From Ilex aquifolium (taxonomy: Eukaryota; Streptophyta; Magnoliopsida; Aquifoliales; Aquifoliaceae), in NCBI GenBank assembly GCA_951799425.1, contig OX637402.1:28302492-28366491 (forward strand): DNA of 64,000 nt, given 5' to 3'. Under the pieces are notes generated by a model. It worked only from the letters and a program-made list of their open reading frames with translations, was not told the DNA's origin and did no database searches. Positions 47,465 to 58,690 of the stretch are shown in pieces. Numbering within the stretch: position 1 is the stretch's first letter; each line of letters opens with the position of its first letter. The position numbers and the translations under genes are program-made.

Positions 47465-48191
47465 CGGAATAAACTGTGTATTTTGGGTTTGACTCAATAA
47501 TAAGATTTCTCTGCAGATTGGATATGTAGAGAAAACCTGTTTAAAGTTGTAGATTTAGATGCAGTTTTGAAAGAGGTTAAGAAAATAAGGTCTTTCGTAC
47601 GAGAGAGATTGAATAGTAGGTGTTAAGGTAGAACCGGGGCGTTTGATATGACTTTTCGTTTGAATGGTTGAAGTTGATGAAAGAGAATATAAAAAATGAG
47701 GGCAGACTGACTGGCTGCTTAATTTGTGGCCTGTGCTAGGCCTGGCATTGGTCCCAAGTGAAACGTTTCGTGTCAAATTTGAATGGGTTGTTGTCAAAAA
47801 AATCATATCTTATCCAGTTTGTGATGTTTATAATTCATGTATAATCAAAATAAAAACGAGTTGTATCATACACTTAATTCGTTTAGTAATCATGCTAGAT
47901 CGGGTTCACCTGTTTATTAAACGGATGGTTTAAAAAAGACTCAAATCATATAATTTTATATCGTGTTCGTATCATATTATAATCATGTCATATTTTGACA
48001 TTCTTAGTTTGTGTTTGAGTAATCTACATTATTTTTATTCCAATTTTATTTAATTTAATAATAAATTATTTATTATTTATACACATGAAACTCATCATTT
48101 ATTAGTTTCAATTTTGAATCATGTTTCATGTTGTGTCAAAAAATTTCCCTTCTAATGTTGAGTGGATAAGTGTTCCTTTGAATATTCGTGA

Positions 48192-48541
48192 GGGTAAATT
48201 ATACTTACACCTCTTAAATTATTATTTTTTTTACTTTGGCTCCTCAACTACTAAATTTCTCATATTACACCCAAAACTAACATTTTTGTTTCACATTGCC
48301 CTACTCACAAACATCTGTTATTTTTTTAGACTAAAATCACTGACATGTCAGAGTAAAGTGGAAAAAATTAAATAGTTTAGGGAAAAAAAAAATAAATTTT
48401 GGTTAAATATGTAAAAGACGTTAATAATTGGGGTAATGTAAAATTAATCACATAGTTGAGGGTGTAATATGAAAATCTGAGAATTGAGGGGGCAAAGTGG
48501 GAAAAGGGTGATAGTTCAATGGGTATAAGTGTAATTTACCC
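48192..48541. mobile_element. MULE-like MITE
   Basis: Ends GGGTAAATTATACTTACACC and (reverse complement) GGGTAAATTACACTTATACC. Flanking 9-mers TATTCGTGA (48183-48191) and TATTCTTAA (48542-48550) agree at 7 of 9. It is a sister copy of 51337-51689, with collinear interior. Confidence 0.8.
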
Positions 48542-48550
48542 TATTCTTAA

Positions 48551-49747
48551 ACACGCGGATTCTTCAATTTTGCAGTTTTCTTGTACTTGGCGATTTCCAT
48601 TCCTTTACGAAAACGACTTTGAGAAATTACAGTTTAGGTGTCTCCATGCGACAACTTGTGCACATATAGCCAGATTTTCTTTAATATATGTATATATTTT
48701 TTTTATATTTTGATAAATTAATTTATTGATGATAAATATTACGTTCATATTGAAAAAAGGTTTAGCAATTTACTCTTTTTTTTTTATTTTTCTTAACAAC
48801 AATTATGGAGTTGATACCATAATCGTTGTAAAACTAAAGCATGTCATCCATTACGATCTCTCGGAACGAGGGATGATGTTTGCAAACTTTGTTTGGATGA
48901 TTAATTTTGATTACAATAAAAAGAAAATTTATATTTAATTTATTAATTTTATTTGTTGACTTAATACATCACAGTCACTTAATTGATAATAAATCTTAAT
49001 TAATTCAACTGTTCATTATCAATCAAATAATAATGATAGAAAAAAGTCATAAAATGGAGAGCATTCCCCAATTAAAATGCAAAATTGTTTAATCTCTGGC
49101 CTCAAACTAGCAAAATGATCATTCTATTTCCATGAATTTTGCTTTTATAACCCTTTCAAAGTTTAGGATGATTTTTTAGTCAATCTCTTGATCTGTTAAT
49201 CCTGTTGGGGGGAGAGAGAGAGATTATAATATATTTAGGTTGAAACTATTGATTAGATTATGAAAGTGCGAAGATTATTAAAGTGGTTCATAAGTTTATG
49301 TTTAAACAGTAATTTTTTATTATAATATTGGTGGGGATTTTCGGAAAGTAAAATTGGTAAGGATTTCGTGTTAGGTATAAGTTAAAATCAAACTTGGCAG
49401 GGAAGGGGTTGACAATTTTGACAGGACAACCATGATGAGATTGACTTTTTGGGTTGGGAGTGGCATTAGATAATGGCTAATCTTTTGGGTCATCAATGGT
49501 TTATATGGGTTTGTGTGTTTATTTAAGGGAATATTAATAAGTTTAGGTGGTGTTTGATAAAATTGAAAGTTGAATAATAAAAATTAAATGCTGAATTTTT
49601 TAATTCGCAAACTGTTTAGTATTAATTAAAATTTAAGTATTGAATTTAATCAAACTGTTTAACAAATATAAGGAGTTGAAGTCTAAAAATTATTATTATT
49701 ATAATTTTGTCTTTCTTTTCTCAACTGTCTTATTCCTATCACCATAA
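48551..49747. other. Intergenic, no gene seen
   Basis: A+T-rich DNA with no recognisable coding. A GTGGTGTTTGATAAAATTGA motif at about 49549 has an inverted counterpart near 51075-51100 (GTGTTATCAAACAG), so the GGT array between them may belong to one larger DNA transposon. Confidence 0.4.
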
Positions 49748-50108
49748 TCACAATGGTGGTGATAGTGGTGGCGATGACAGTGGTGATGGTGGCGGCAACA
49801 CAATGATGGTGGTGGTGATGACAATGACATAATGATAATAATGGCGGCAGTGATGGTGGTGGTGACAATGACAATGACAGTGGTAGTGGTGATGGCGACG
49901 ACAACAGTGGTAGCAAGCAATGGTGGTGGTGGCGGTGACACAATGGTAGTGGTGGCGGCAATGATAGTGGTGGCGATGGTGGTGGCGATGACGGTGGTGG
50001 CAATGACAGCGGTAGTAGTGGTGATAGTGACACAATGGTGTTGGTGGCGGTGGCGGTGACGGCGACACAATGGTGGTGACAGTGATGGTAGTGGCTACAA
50101 TGGTGGTG
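49748..50108 (+). repeat. GGT/GGC/ACA-rich trinucleotide array
   Basis: Imperfect GGTGGTGGCGATGACAGTGG-type units. Every frame on both strands is open for long stretches (Val/Met/Gly or His/Thr/Pro strings), so these frames are artefacts. It is interrupted by a solo LTR and resumes at 50723. Confidence 0.85.
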
Positions 50109-50113
50109 GTAGT

Positions 50114-50722
50114 TGATAATGCACAAATTGGTCTTCGTGCAAGATCAACAGTCAAGTATATAAACATGTGCAATTAATAGACAATAATGACATATCAATG
50201 GCAAAACAGTAAATAATGAGTCAACACAAAGATATATAGTGGTTCGATCCGGGTGACCTACTCCACTTTCGGGAAACGACAGCGGTGGCCTGAGGTCTTT
50301 ATTGATGAATAAAGTAATCGGGAGAATTACAGTAGCAAGGAGAGAAAAGCTATGGTGTAGAGAAGCAAAAGTGTAGTGTGTGTAGGGATCTCAAGGTGTA
50401 GAAGTCTCAAAAAGGTGATCTCTAGATGTTGTGAGGTGCTTCTCCATGTGGAGAAAGCTTACAATATATAGGTATGGTGAGGCGGTGAGTGAGGCGGTGA
50501 CGTGAGGGAGAGGGACACTACTTTTTTGGTAAGTACAATCAAGGTAGGATTTGATCTCTATGAGTGTCTATCCCGATATTCATTCTGTCACATGTTCTTA
50601 TTTTTCCGGGCTCCTTAGATCTTGGACTGGATCAAATCGATAAAGTGGGCTTGAGTTGTCTTTTAACTGACTTGAGCTTGATTGATTTATTGGGCCTGAC
50701 CAAGTTGATTTTGAGCTCATCA
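50114..50722 (+). mobile_element. Solo LTR with perfect 5-bp target duplication
   Basis: Starts TGATAATGCACAAATTGG and ends GAGCTCATCA (TG...CA). GTAGT flanks it at 50109-50113 and 50723-50727. It contains GTGGTTCGATCCGGGTGACC and CTACTCCACTTTC words seen in plant copia LTRs. 609 bp, no internal region, inserted in the trinucleotide array. Orientation is assumed. Confidence 0.8.
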
Positions 50723-50870
50723 GTAGTGATGGTGGTGGTGGCGACAATAGTGGTGGTGGTAGCGGTGGCACAATGGTATTAGTGTCGACAACGATGGTGG
50801 TGGTGATGGCGTGGTGGTGGTGGTGGCGATGATAGTGTTGGTGGCGGCGACGGTGTCGATAACATAATGG
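50723..50870 (+). repeat. GGT-rich trinucleotide array, continuation
   Basis: Same unit type as 49748-50108. The two parts were one array before the solo LTR inserted. Confidence 0.8.
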
Positions 50871-51336
50871 TGGTAAGAGTTTATTTGTCCATTATGATAA
50901 ATTGATATAATTTTTACTAACTAACATTTTTAGCATTAAGTGATAAGTATGTGGCTTGCTACTTAAAATTTTAGTCTATTTTTAAGAAATTCTTAAAATA
51001 TTAAATAGTAAGAGTTTTAGACTATCAAACGGGTTTAATTCATTAAATGGTTAAAGTATTCAGTTTTAAGACTTCAGTGGTGTTATCAAACAGACTCTTA
51101 GTCTATCACTTAAATTTATTTGGAAATAAGTCATATTTTAATTTTATTAATAAGTAATTAAGTTCATAATTTTTAAAAAACTCAAAAATGACCTCTATAT
51201 AGTGTTTAAACAGTATTTAAAATGGCAAGTCTGTCTCCTAATTGGAAAAATGCTCTAATTTTATTCTTATAAATTCTACTCCTTAAATCATGTTTAGATC
51301 TTCTGGCAGCAACAATTTGTCCATAAAATTTGAAAT

Positions 51337-51689
51337 GGGTAAATTACACTTACACTCTTAAACTATCACATTTTTTCTACTTTGTCCACTCAACTACTAA
51401 ATTTTTCATATTATACCCTAAACTAACATTTTTATTTCATATTGTCCTAATTGCAAACATCTATTATCTTTTTGGACAAAATCACTGACGTGTCGGGATA
51501 AAGTGAAAAAATTTACATAGTTTGAGGTGTAAAATGGAATAACTTTCTGTTAAATATATAATGGATGCCGATAAGTGAGGTAATGTGAAACTAATGACAT
51601 AGTTGATGGTATAATGTGATAAATTTGGTAGTATAAGGGTCAATGTGAAAAAATGGTGATAGATTACGGGGTATAAGTATAAGTTACCC
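51337..51689. mobile_element. MULE-like MITE with perfect 9-bp target duplication
   Basis: Ends GGGTAAATTACACTTACACT and (reverse complement) GGGTAACTTATACTTATACC. ATTTGAAAT lies at 51328-51336 and 51690-51698. Sister copy of 48192-48541. Non-coding. Confidence 0.88.
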
Positions 51690-51719
51690 ATTTGAAATTC
51701 AAAAACATGAAGTTATGAA

Positions 51720-52109
51720 TTATCTCTTGTAGACTATTCCACGCCCATCAATTCTACTTGCACAATTCATGTCAGCAACTTTGAAAATCTTCGAAGAAGC
51801 ACTCGAACTGTCATTGAATCAAGCAACGGCACAGTCTGTGGAGAACGGACTTGAAGATTATAGTTCTCTCTCTCTCTTTCCACCCAAAATAGGCATGTTG
51901 ATTCCCATCTTAACCCTACTCACGTAGTTCCCAACATATGTCTGACCCAAAACGCCATTGACATTGGCGCTCAATGAGTAAAACTTGAAGCCCAAATCAA
52001 GATGAGCAAAGCAGTCCTCTTCAGTGATCCCATAGTTGTGTATAATCGAATCCTTCTCAGAAATTGGCACTACCGTTGCTCTGATCTGAAAGTTTCCTTC
52101 CACAATGCC
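51720..52109 (-). pseudogene. Root-cap family protein fragment, frameshifted and with an internal stop
   Basis: The minus strand encodes [20 protein letters not shown], then [20 protein letters not shown] and [18 protein letters not shown], characteristic of the root-cap/LEA-related domain (Pfam Root_cap). The frame then breaks in a GAGAGAGAGA run (about 51871-51882). The expected C-terminus continues in another frame as STDCAVA, a stop, then VADMNCASRIDGRGIVYKR ending at 51720. The 5' part of the gene is missing; upstream is A/T-rich repeat. Live members are secreted proteins of root caps and other tissues. This copy is dead: truncation, frameshift and in-frame stop. Confidence 0.8.
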
Positions 52110-52139
52110 CTAAACGTATTCGACAAAATTTCCCAAAAC

Positions 52140-52400
52140 ATATTACTACTTTTTTAATTCTTGCAATAGGATGTTACTATTTTTCACATGCTACTACTTT
52201 TTTATTAGGCATGTTACTAATTTTTTTATTGTGCGTGTTACTACTTTTTTTAATGTTAGTATTTTTTTTATGGTACAACTTTTTCATATAACTACTTTTT
52301 TGTTAAGCATTTTATTATTTAATGTTATTATTTTTTTGTTAAGTATGTTACAAATGTTAATTTTCTATATTACTATTTTTTATTTGAATGTTACTATTTT
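52140..52400 (+). repeat. Degenerate TGTTACTACTTTTTT repeat
   Basis: About a dozen imperfect units of (A/T)TGTTACTA(C/T)TTTTTT, directly upstream (on the minus strand) of the root-cap pseudogene. Confidence 0.55.
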
Positions 52401-54483
52401 ATCTCATATATATGTGTGTGTATGAGATAAAGATAAAATAGTTCTAATCTATATATAAATATAAATAGATATGATAAAGAAACAATTTAAATATTAGTAA
52501 AACTCTTAAGGAGTTGTTAGTTTTTAAATTTATTTTAATTAAATATAACTGAGGGCATTTTGGACAAATGGAGATTAAAATGAACTTATTTTCAAACAAG
52601 TTTTTTGAGTGGATTTAAGTTCAAATAAGTCCACAGACTCCACACAAAGGGACCGACCCCCAAATTTCTTATATTTTTTTTTAAATTTTATTGGACCTAG
52701 CCTAGGTACCGCCTTCCAAAAAAACTCTTTTTATTTTGGTGGAAAGTAGATTGGGCCTATTATAGGCTGTGGGCTCTTTCTTTCAGGTTTCGTGAGTCCA
52801 AGCCCCCAACCCCATTGCAACCCCCCCGTTCCGGTCTAAATAGTCTGTACTAACCAGCAGTATCGTATACACTTGTAGTAGATGTAGCTGCTGTTTCATG
52901 TGTTAGGCTTAGTAACCCAACGTAGACAATATACCCAAATAAAAGAAAGATGCGGTCTCCATACCTTAGGTTAGGACTTAAGAGTAATTAATTTTGATAC
53001 ACCACACTAATCTGATACAAATTCAACATGAATTTATGAATTAGTGTTTATCAGTTCTAGACAAAAAAACGAAAATTGCACGATACGAAAATACAAATAA
53101 TACATGCAGCGGACTAGTGTCAAATAAGAATAGCTTAATGTTGATATCATACACACAGTATGAAAAGTGTGTATGATGTTTACATTTTTAGAAGTGGTAT
53201 TGTTTGCATCTTCAAAAAGTTGTATTTTTTAGGATGGATCCTAATATTTTAATATTGATTCTAACTTCTTTGGTTATAACTAAACCCAGAAACTCTTATA
53301 TTAATCCGCAATAGTAATAAACTTTGGTACCATCAGAGATAGTGGTAAGCTATATCTGTTTAGAGTCATTTTTTATTTTCGTGTGATTATCAAGTAGGGT
53401 TTGATTCACAGAAGTAACACGGTTTACTACTTGGTTTTGGTGGTGCTGTGGTGACAGACTGTCCTTGTTATAACTCAAACCAGACATTTCACAGTGGAGG
53501 ATTCTCATGGTCATGCCCAATGTGAGTTACTACCTAGTTGTCGCCCTTCCTCTCTTTTTTAATCAAAAAAAAAAGTAATAATCTTCAGTATCATACATCT
53601 TTCGATACCCAACTCAAATCCTTTATCTCGAATTAGTTTTTAGCTCATGAAAAACTTACGTGTAATTAGTTAAGAGAAAAGAGGATCATATTTTTAGATT
53701 TTTGGTTTATTATGAACTGATATGAAATTAATACGACTAATCAACAAGTTGAACGAGTGTTAAATCATATGATACCAATTATTTAAATAGGTTGAATTTA
53801 ATATTAAATATACGACAATAAAAACAGGATATAACCCGACTCAAAAACCGAACAAGCTTTGGTTATAGCCTCTAGAATCAGGGGGCATATCATCCTATGG
53901 GCTCCACAAAGGTGAAGTAGAATCAAACCTAGCTGATAAGAGGTCGATTTCACAGATAGAAACCGATTACCCTGATTATGCAAGCCTTACAAATCACCCA
54001 AACGGGTAACGCACGAACCTAACAAAGATACAGATTATAATATAAGCTATGATATGGACTTAATACCAACTCTCACACAAGCTTGCTCCAAAATACTATT
54101 ATCATCACCGACGAACCATAATTAAAATAAAATAAACCATTTTGGCAGATAGCTCTGAGGTATTATTATTACCCAGAAGTCTTGATGCAGCTTTTTAAAT
54201 GTATTCTTTATGTCCACTCATCAAGTTTTGACACAATGGTGAGTACCTTATCTAGGACTACGAAATTTGAGGATTGAACCTTGACGAGGCGAAATGTGTA
54301 TATGGTAAAATTAGACTTTCAACTTGAATTTGATTTTCACAAGCTGCTCGTATTTCATCCGTTTTCTTATACAAAATAAACATTCATATATACACCTTGC
54401 ACCTAAATTCGATTTTCACAAGTTTCTTGTATTTCTTCCATTTTTTTATTCGAGATAAATTGACGTGCATAAAAAACGAATAA

Positions 54484-54517
<34 letters not shown>

Positions 54518-55300
54518 CCTTTGTGGACATGTTATGGAGTAGAACTATAGTAGGGTTTTGATTGCTACGACTTTTGACATTGTTAAAGTTGGACTCTTGA
54601 ACACATGGTTAGGTGGGTAAGCTAGAAAAATGATGAGGAAGAATTTCTCTAACTTTTTTCTTGTTTACGGCGTGTGACAATTTCAAAGTAATGTCTTAAG
54701 GGAGTTATTACGTTTGGTTGCCTCTGACCACTTTTTTTTAAATAGCTAAAAAAAAACCTCGGATATAGATATTCAAGATGAATATATTTTGGATATAGAA
54801 ATAAATACGTATAGCAATATTTGTAAATTTTAAATTTTAATCGTTATCGTTTTCTATCAAATTCAAATATAATGATGCAAAAACAAATTCCATATGACTT
54901 TGAACATGGGTGTTTTTTAGTAATGTCTAATTATAACATATCAAAAGGACATAAAATGGATTAATTACACCATATCTCTTTGCAACAACTTCTTCTAAAG
55001 AAATCAGTTACTTAAATGCTGATTTTGATTTTTTAAATTACACACATTCATTTTCTGGATATACTATGATTAAACAATCTATGCTTACTTAAAAGTAAAA
55101 TTTTATTATTTTTAAATTGCTATTAAATAAATTGCTAGAAATTGAAAACTAATAATTATAATATAGTAAAAATATAAAAATATTAGTTATTGTCCATGCC
55201 TGAAGGCACGGAATAATAAAAAAAATTATCAATCACAAACATATTTGTATTCACACTCAAAATCAAATAACAAATATAGAGGAGATAAAAAGAATTTAAG
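52401..55300. other. Intergenic, no gene seen
   Basis: A+T-rich DNA with a (TA)n microsatellite at about 54494-54519. The moderately G+C-rich patch 53810-54060 has no usable frame; I cannot assign it. Confidence 0.5.
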
Positions 55301-55305
55301 TACCG

Positions 55306-56065
55306 GTTGTAGTGTGGGTGAGCGGTGGTATTGGTGGTGGGCGACAGTAGTGGTGGTGATGGGAGACGATGATGGTTGTGGTGGGCAGCGTGACCATCGT
55401 GGTGGTGGCAACCGTGGGTGACAACTTTGAGGGTGGTTGTGGGTTTTGGGTGACGATGGTGATAGTTATAGTAATGGGTGACGACGGTGGTGGTGGTGGG
55501 GGCGACAACGGTGGTAGTGGGTGTGAGCGATGGTGGGTAGGGCTGTTAGTCGAACGAGTTCGAGCCGAACTTGAAAAGCTTGTTTCTTAATCGAACCTAA
55601 AAAATTGTTCAAGCTCGGCTCGTTTAGGAAACGAGCCGAGCCTGAACGAGCTAAAAACAAGTCAAGCCCGAGTATTTGCACATAAACGAGCCGAGCATGT
55701 CGAGTTTGAGTCGAGCTTGTAGGGCTTGTTTTCTAAACGAGCCTAAAAACTTGTTCAAGTTTGGGCTTGTTTAGAAAATAAATCGAGCTTGAACGAGCCG
55801 AATTCAAGCCGAGCTCAAGCCAAACTCGAATAGCTCAGTTTGATTAACAGCCCTAATGGTGGGCGATGACGAGTGCTTGTGGGTAACGGTGGTGGTGGTA
55901 GGTGTGGCGTGGTGGATGATAGTGGGTAGTGGTGGTGGTGGTAGTGGTAATGGTGGCAGTGGTGGAGGTGGTAGTGGTAGTGTGGTAATGGTGGCAGTGG
56001 GGCTGTGGCAGTGGCGAGGCGACAACGGTGGTGGTGGTGGTGGTGACAACAACGGTGGCAGTGGT
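55306..56065 (+). repeat. GGT/GGC-rich trinucleotide array, split by a MITE
   Basis: Units like GGTGGTGGTAGTGGTAATGG run from 55306 to 55537 and resume at 55856-56065. Same class as 49748-50870 and the inverted array at 9780-10110. Frames through it are artefacts. Confidence 0.85.
55538..55855. mobile_element. hAT-like MITE with perfect 8-bp target duplication
   Basis: Ends TAGGGCTGTTAGTCGAACGA and (reverse complement) TAGGGCTGTTAATCAAACTG. ATGGTGGG lies at 55530-55537 and 55856-55863. The interior is rich in CGAGCCGA/GAACGAGC words. The host array is itself ATGGTGG-like, so the duplication has some chance component. Confidence 0.85.
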
Positions 56066-56829
56066 GAAATGTTTTGTAGAGAAGTGATTTTAAAGAAATA
56101 GAATTTTTTTATATACTTACTTACTTATTTAAGTGGTAAAACTATTTTTGACTTATTTGGAAGTAATTAAAATAAATTGTTTCAAACACAATTTTTTTTT
56201 TTTAAAGTGTTTATGAGAAGTCATAAGTTATATAAACACTTTTGAAAAATCACCTCAAACACATATTTAGTGGACCTATTTTACTTATTAAATTTGGAGA
56301 ATTAATATTAGTCATCGGATTAATTTTAAAATAAAATTTAAAACGATCTCAATCGCAAAAAATAAAAGTCATTTTTTATGTCTTCAATCTTTGTTATAAG
56401 TATATTTATTGTAGGTATATCTTGGCCATTTCCGTATCTTATTTTTTTAAGTTTTATCATATTATCATATCCGTATCCCATTGTATCACAGCCACATCTC
56501 ATATTCGTATCTGTGGGTAGGAAATCTTGGTATCCCCTTAATTGGAGAAACATAAGGTCCGCAGTTTGCAGTCAGCTACGCATGTTACCTGCATAAACAT
56601 CATATACTGTTCACAATAGTAAGAGGTGATACCATAAACCTTCCTGAGATGATACAATCAAACACATCAAAGTCTTCCACCAAACCAAGACAAAGAAATT
56701 TCATGTTTACTTGTTAACAACACTACCACCAACACCAATAATATACTAGAAAAATTGCAGTTCGCATAATATCATCTTCAACAACTAAATCTTTGTAAAC
56801 CTTCCTCAATCCTCACCCACCCCCCTTCC

Positions 56830-58050
56830 ATGGCGTCTTCAATGGCCATTAAGCACAGAAAGCTTTTTCCAACTTCAACAACGAACGAAACCCTAGTCTG
56901 TCCTGATGTTTGTGACCCAATATGTCCCTATGGTTGTAACCCAGGGCCAGAGCCAAACTTCTATTTCATGCCGCCACCACCACCGCCACCACAGTCAGCC
57001 AACCAAGGCTACCACGTTTCACCATATGTGATCATCATAGTGACCTTGCTAGCCAGCCTTTTCCTGATGGTCAGCTACTACGTGATCATTATGAAGCACT
57101 GTCGAGGTTGGAACCCTTTTAGGCGGCCGGAAAATCGATTAGCTGACCCTGATGAAGAGTTTCTTGATGAAAATCGTAGACCAGCAATTGAACACCCCAT
57201 CTGGTACATCACCACCATTGGTCTTCAACCATCAGTCATCAATTCAATCACAGTCTTCAAGTACAAGAAAGGTGATAGTTTGGTGGAAGGGACCGATTGT
57301 TCCGTCTGCTTGAATGAGTTTCGGGATGATGAGACTCTTCGGTTGCTACCTAAGTGTAATCATGCATTTCACATACCTTGTATTGATACTTGGTTGAGGT
57401 CTCACACCAATTGCCCCTTGTGTCGTGCCGGGATTGTATCTAACACTGTGAGTAGTACTCCTTTGGTCCCAAATAACCAGAATTCTAGTAGTCTGAGTCT
57501 AAATGAAGAGACCCAAATAGAGAATTCAGAGAGTGATGGTGAATTGCATGGCAATCAGGTCACTGTTGGTGAGTTTTGTGAAAACAGGGCAGGAACAGAG
57601 GATGAAATTGAATTTTCACAGGTTGGTGATGAAACCAAAGATATTGAAAACCCCAAAACAGATTTCAATTCCAATGGGAACACTTCAATTTGGGCAACTG
57701 GCGATTCGGGTGATAATAGCATGATTGTTGGGGATGAGATACAAGCAGTGAGAAGGTCTATTTCACTCGATTCGCTTACGGCTGCAAATATTGGTCTTGC
57801 TGTGACCACCTCTGGTATGGCAGATTCCGAAGAGAATTCAGTTGATTCAAGATTGGATATTCAAAAGTTTGAAACTGCGAGTCGAGATGGTAGAAATTCA
57901 GGGATGTCTAGATTGATGGCTGGTTCAGGTTCTTCATTTGTAGAGTCTCTGCATAAGAGTCCTGTTTCAATGAAGAGATCATTTTCATACAGTGGGAGGC
58001 CATTCTTATTGAGACACAGTCGGAGCTCCAAGCCAATTCTTCCATTGTAA
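56830..58050 (+). CDS. RING-H2 E3 ubiquitin ligase, ATL family (ATL51/52/54-like)
   Basis: Single-exon 406-residue protein, as usual for ATLs. Order: short Cys-rich N-terminal segment (CPDVCDPICPYGC, residues 24-36) and a run of seven Pro (48-54); one membrane helix (about 65-87); a basic stretch; the GLD motif as IGLQPSVINSI (130-140); SITVFKYKKGD; then a RING-H2 domain with ligands Cys157, Cys160, Cys176, His178, His181, Cys184, Cys195 and Cys198, spaced as in ATLs, including the Trp188 used for E2 contact. The tail is Ser/Asn/Glu-rich and ends with a basic SFSYSGRPFLLRHSRSS segment. Family members are membrane-anchored ubiquitin ligases often induced by elicitors or stress; the target is unknown. 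The start ATG follows a CCCCCTTCC leader. The Cys-rich head plus SITVFKYKK favours the ATL51/52/54 group over others. Confidence 0.93.
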   Translation: MASSMAIKHRKLFPTSTTNETLVCPDVCDPICPYGCNPGPEPNFYFMPPPPPPPQSANQGYHVSPYVIIIVTLLASLFLMVSYYVIIMKHCRGWNPFRRPENRLADPDEEFLDENRRPAIEHPIWYITTIGLQPSVINSITVFKYKKGDSLVEGTDCSVCLNEFRDDETLRLLPKCNHAFHIPCIDTWLRSHTNCPLCRAGIVSNTVSSTPLVPNNQNSSSLSLNEETQIENSESDGELHGNQVTVGEFCENRAGTEDEIEFSQVGDETKDIENPKTDFNSNGNTSIWATGDSGDNSMIVGDEIQAVRRSISLDSLTAANIGLAVTTSGMADSEENSVDSRLDIQKFETASRDGRNSGMSRLMAGSGSSFVESLHKSPVSMKRSFSYSGRPFLLRHSRSSKPILPL

Positions 58051-58509
58051 AGCTTTTAGATTACTGTGTTTTTTTCAGTACTATATGTGTCCTGGTTAGA
58101 AGCTATAGATTGATATGTCTATAGCACTCTGAACTAAAAAGGGAGTTCTCTGGATACATGTGCCTACAAACAAGCAGACATTTGAAGCCATAAAAGACTC
58201 TCTATAAGATCAAAGAAGGTTAAGTGAGAGCTCTGAAAAGTGTCTGATTTGAAGGAATAAAAGTCGTTCCAATGGTAGCGATTTCGGGTTCCTAGGGAGA
58301 AACTAGTTTCTGTATAAAACAGATTTTGCAGTGCAGGACTCTGATAACAGGTATATGAGTTTCAATCCTGCACTGCTTTTGATTTAATTCTTGTTATCTG
58401 AGTATGTAAAAATTACCCCTCAAAGTGAATAACTTGGTTTGAGAAATGACATTTTTGTGTAGAAAAAACTTGAACTGGCACAATATCGCAAAGTGGCCAC
58501 CTTTTAAAA

Positions 58510-58690
58510 ACTTGCGTGAATGATGTTTTCTTCTTTGCCCACTCCTCTCCAAAGGCCAAGGGAGAGACGACATCCCTTTCCTTCGGTAGCCCTTTTGCTT
58601 TCCCAAGGATAGGGGTAGTTGGGGTAAAACCCGCTTTCTCCACTCCGCGAATGAGAGAGAAAGTCAGGAAAAAACATGTTCTTTCTTTGC
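58510..58690. other. Possible mitochondrial DNA insert (NUMT)
   Basis: A G+C-balanced island in A+T-rich DNA. Words such as CTTTCCTTCGGTAGCCCTTT and GGGGTAGTTGGGGTAAAACC have the look of plant mitochondrial intergenic DNA, and both strands are open across it. Judgement is by style only. Confidence 0.35.

Noticed and set aside
49683..50173. Several overlapping open frames of 75-147 codons on both strands in the GGT array
   Set aside because: Trinucleotide repeats lack stop codons in all frames. The translations are simple His/Thr/Pro or Val/Met/Gly strings with no domain.
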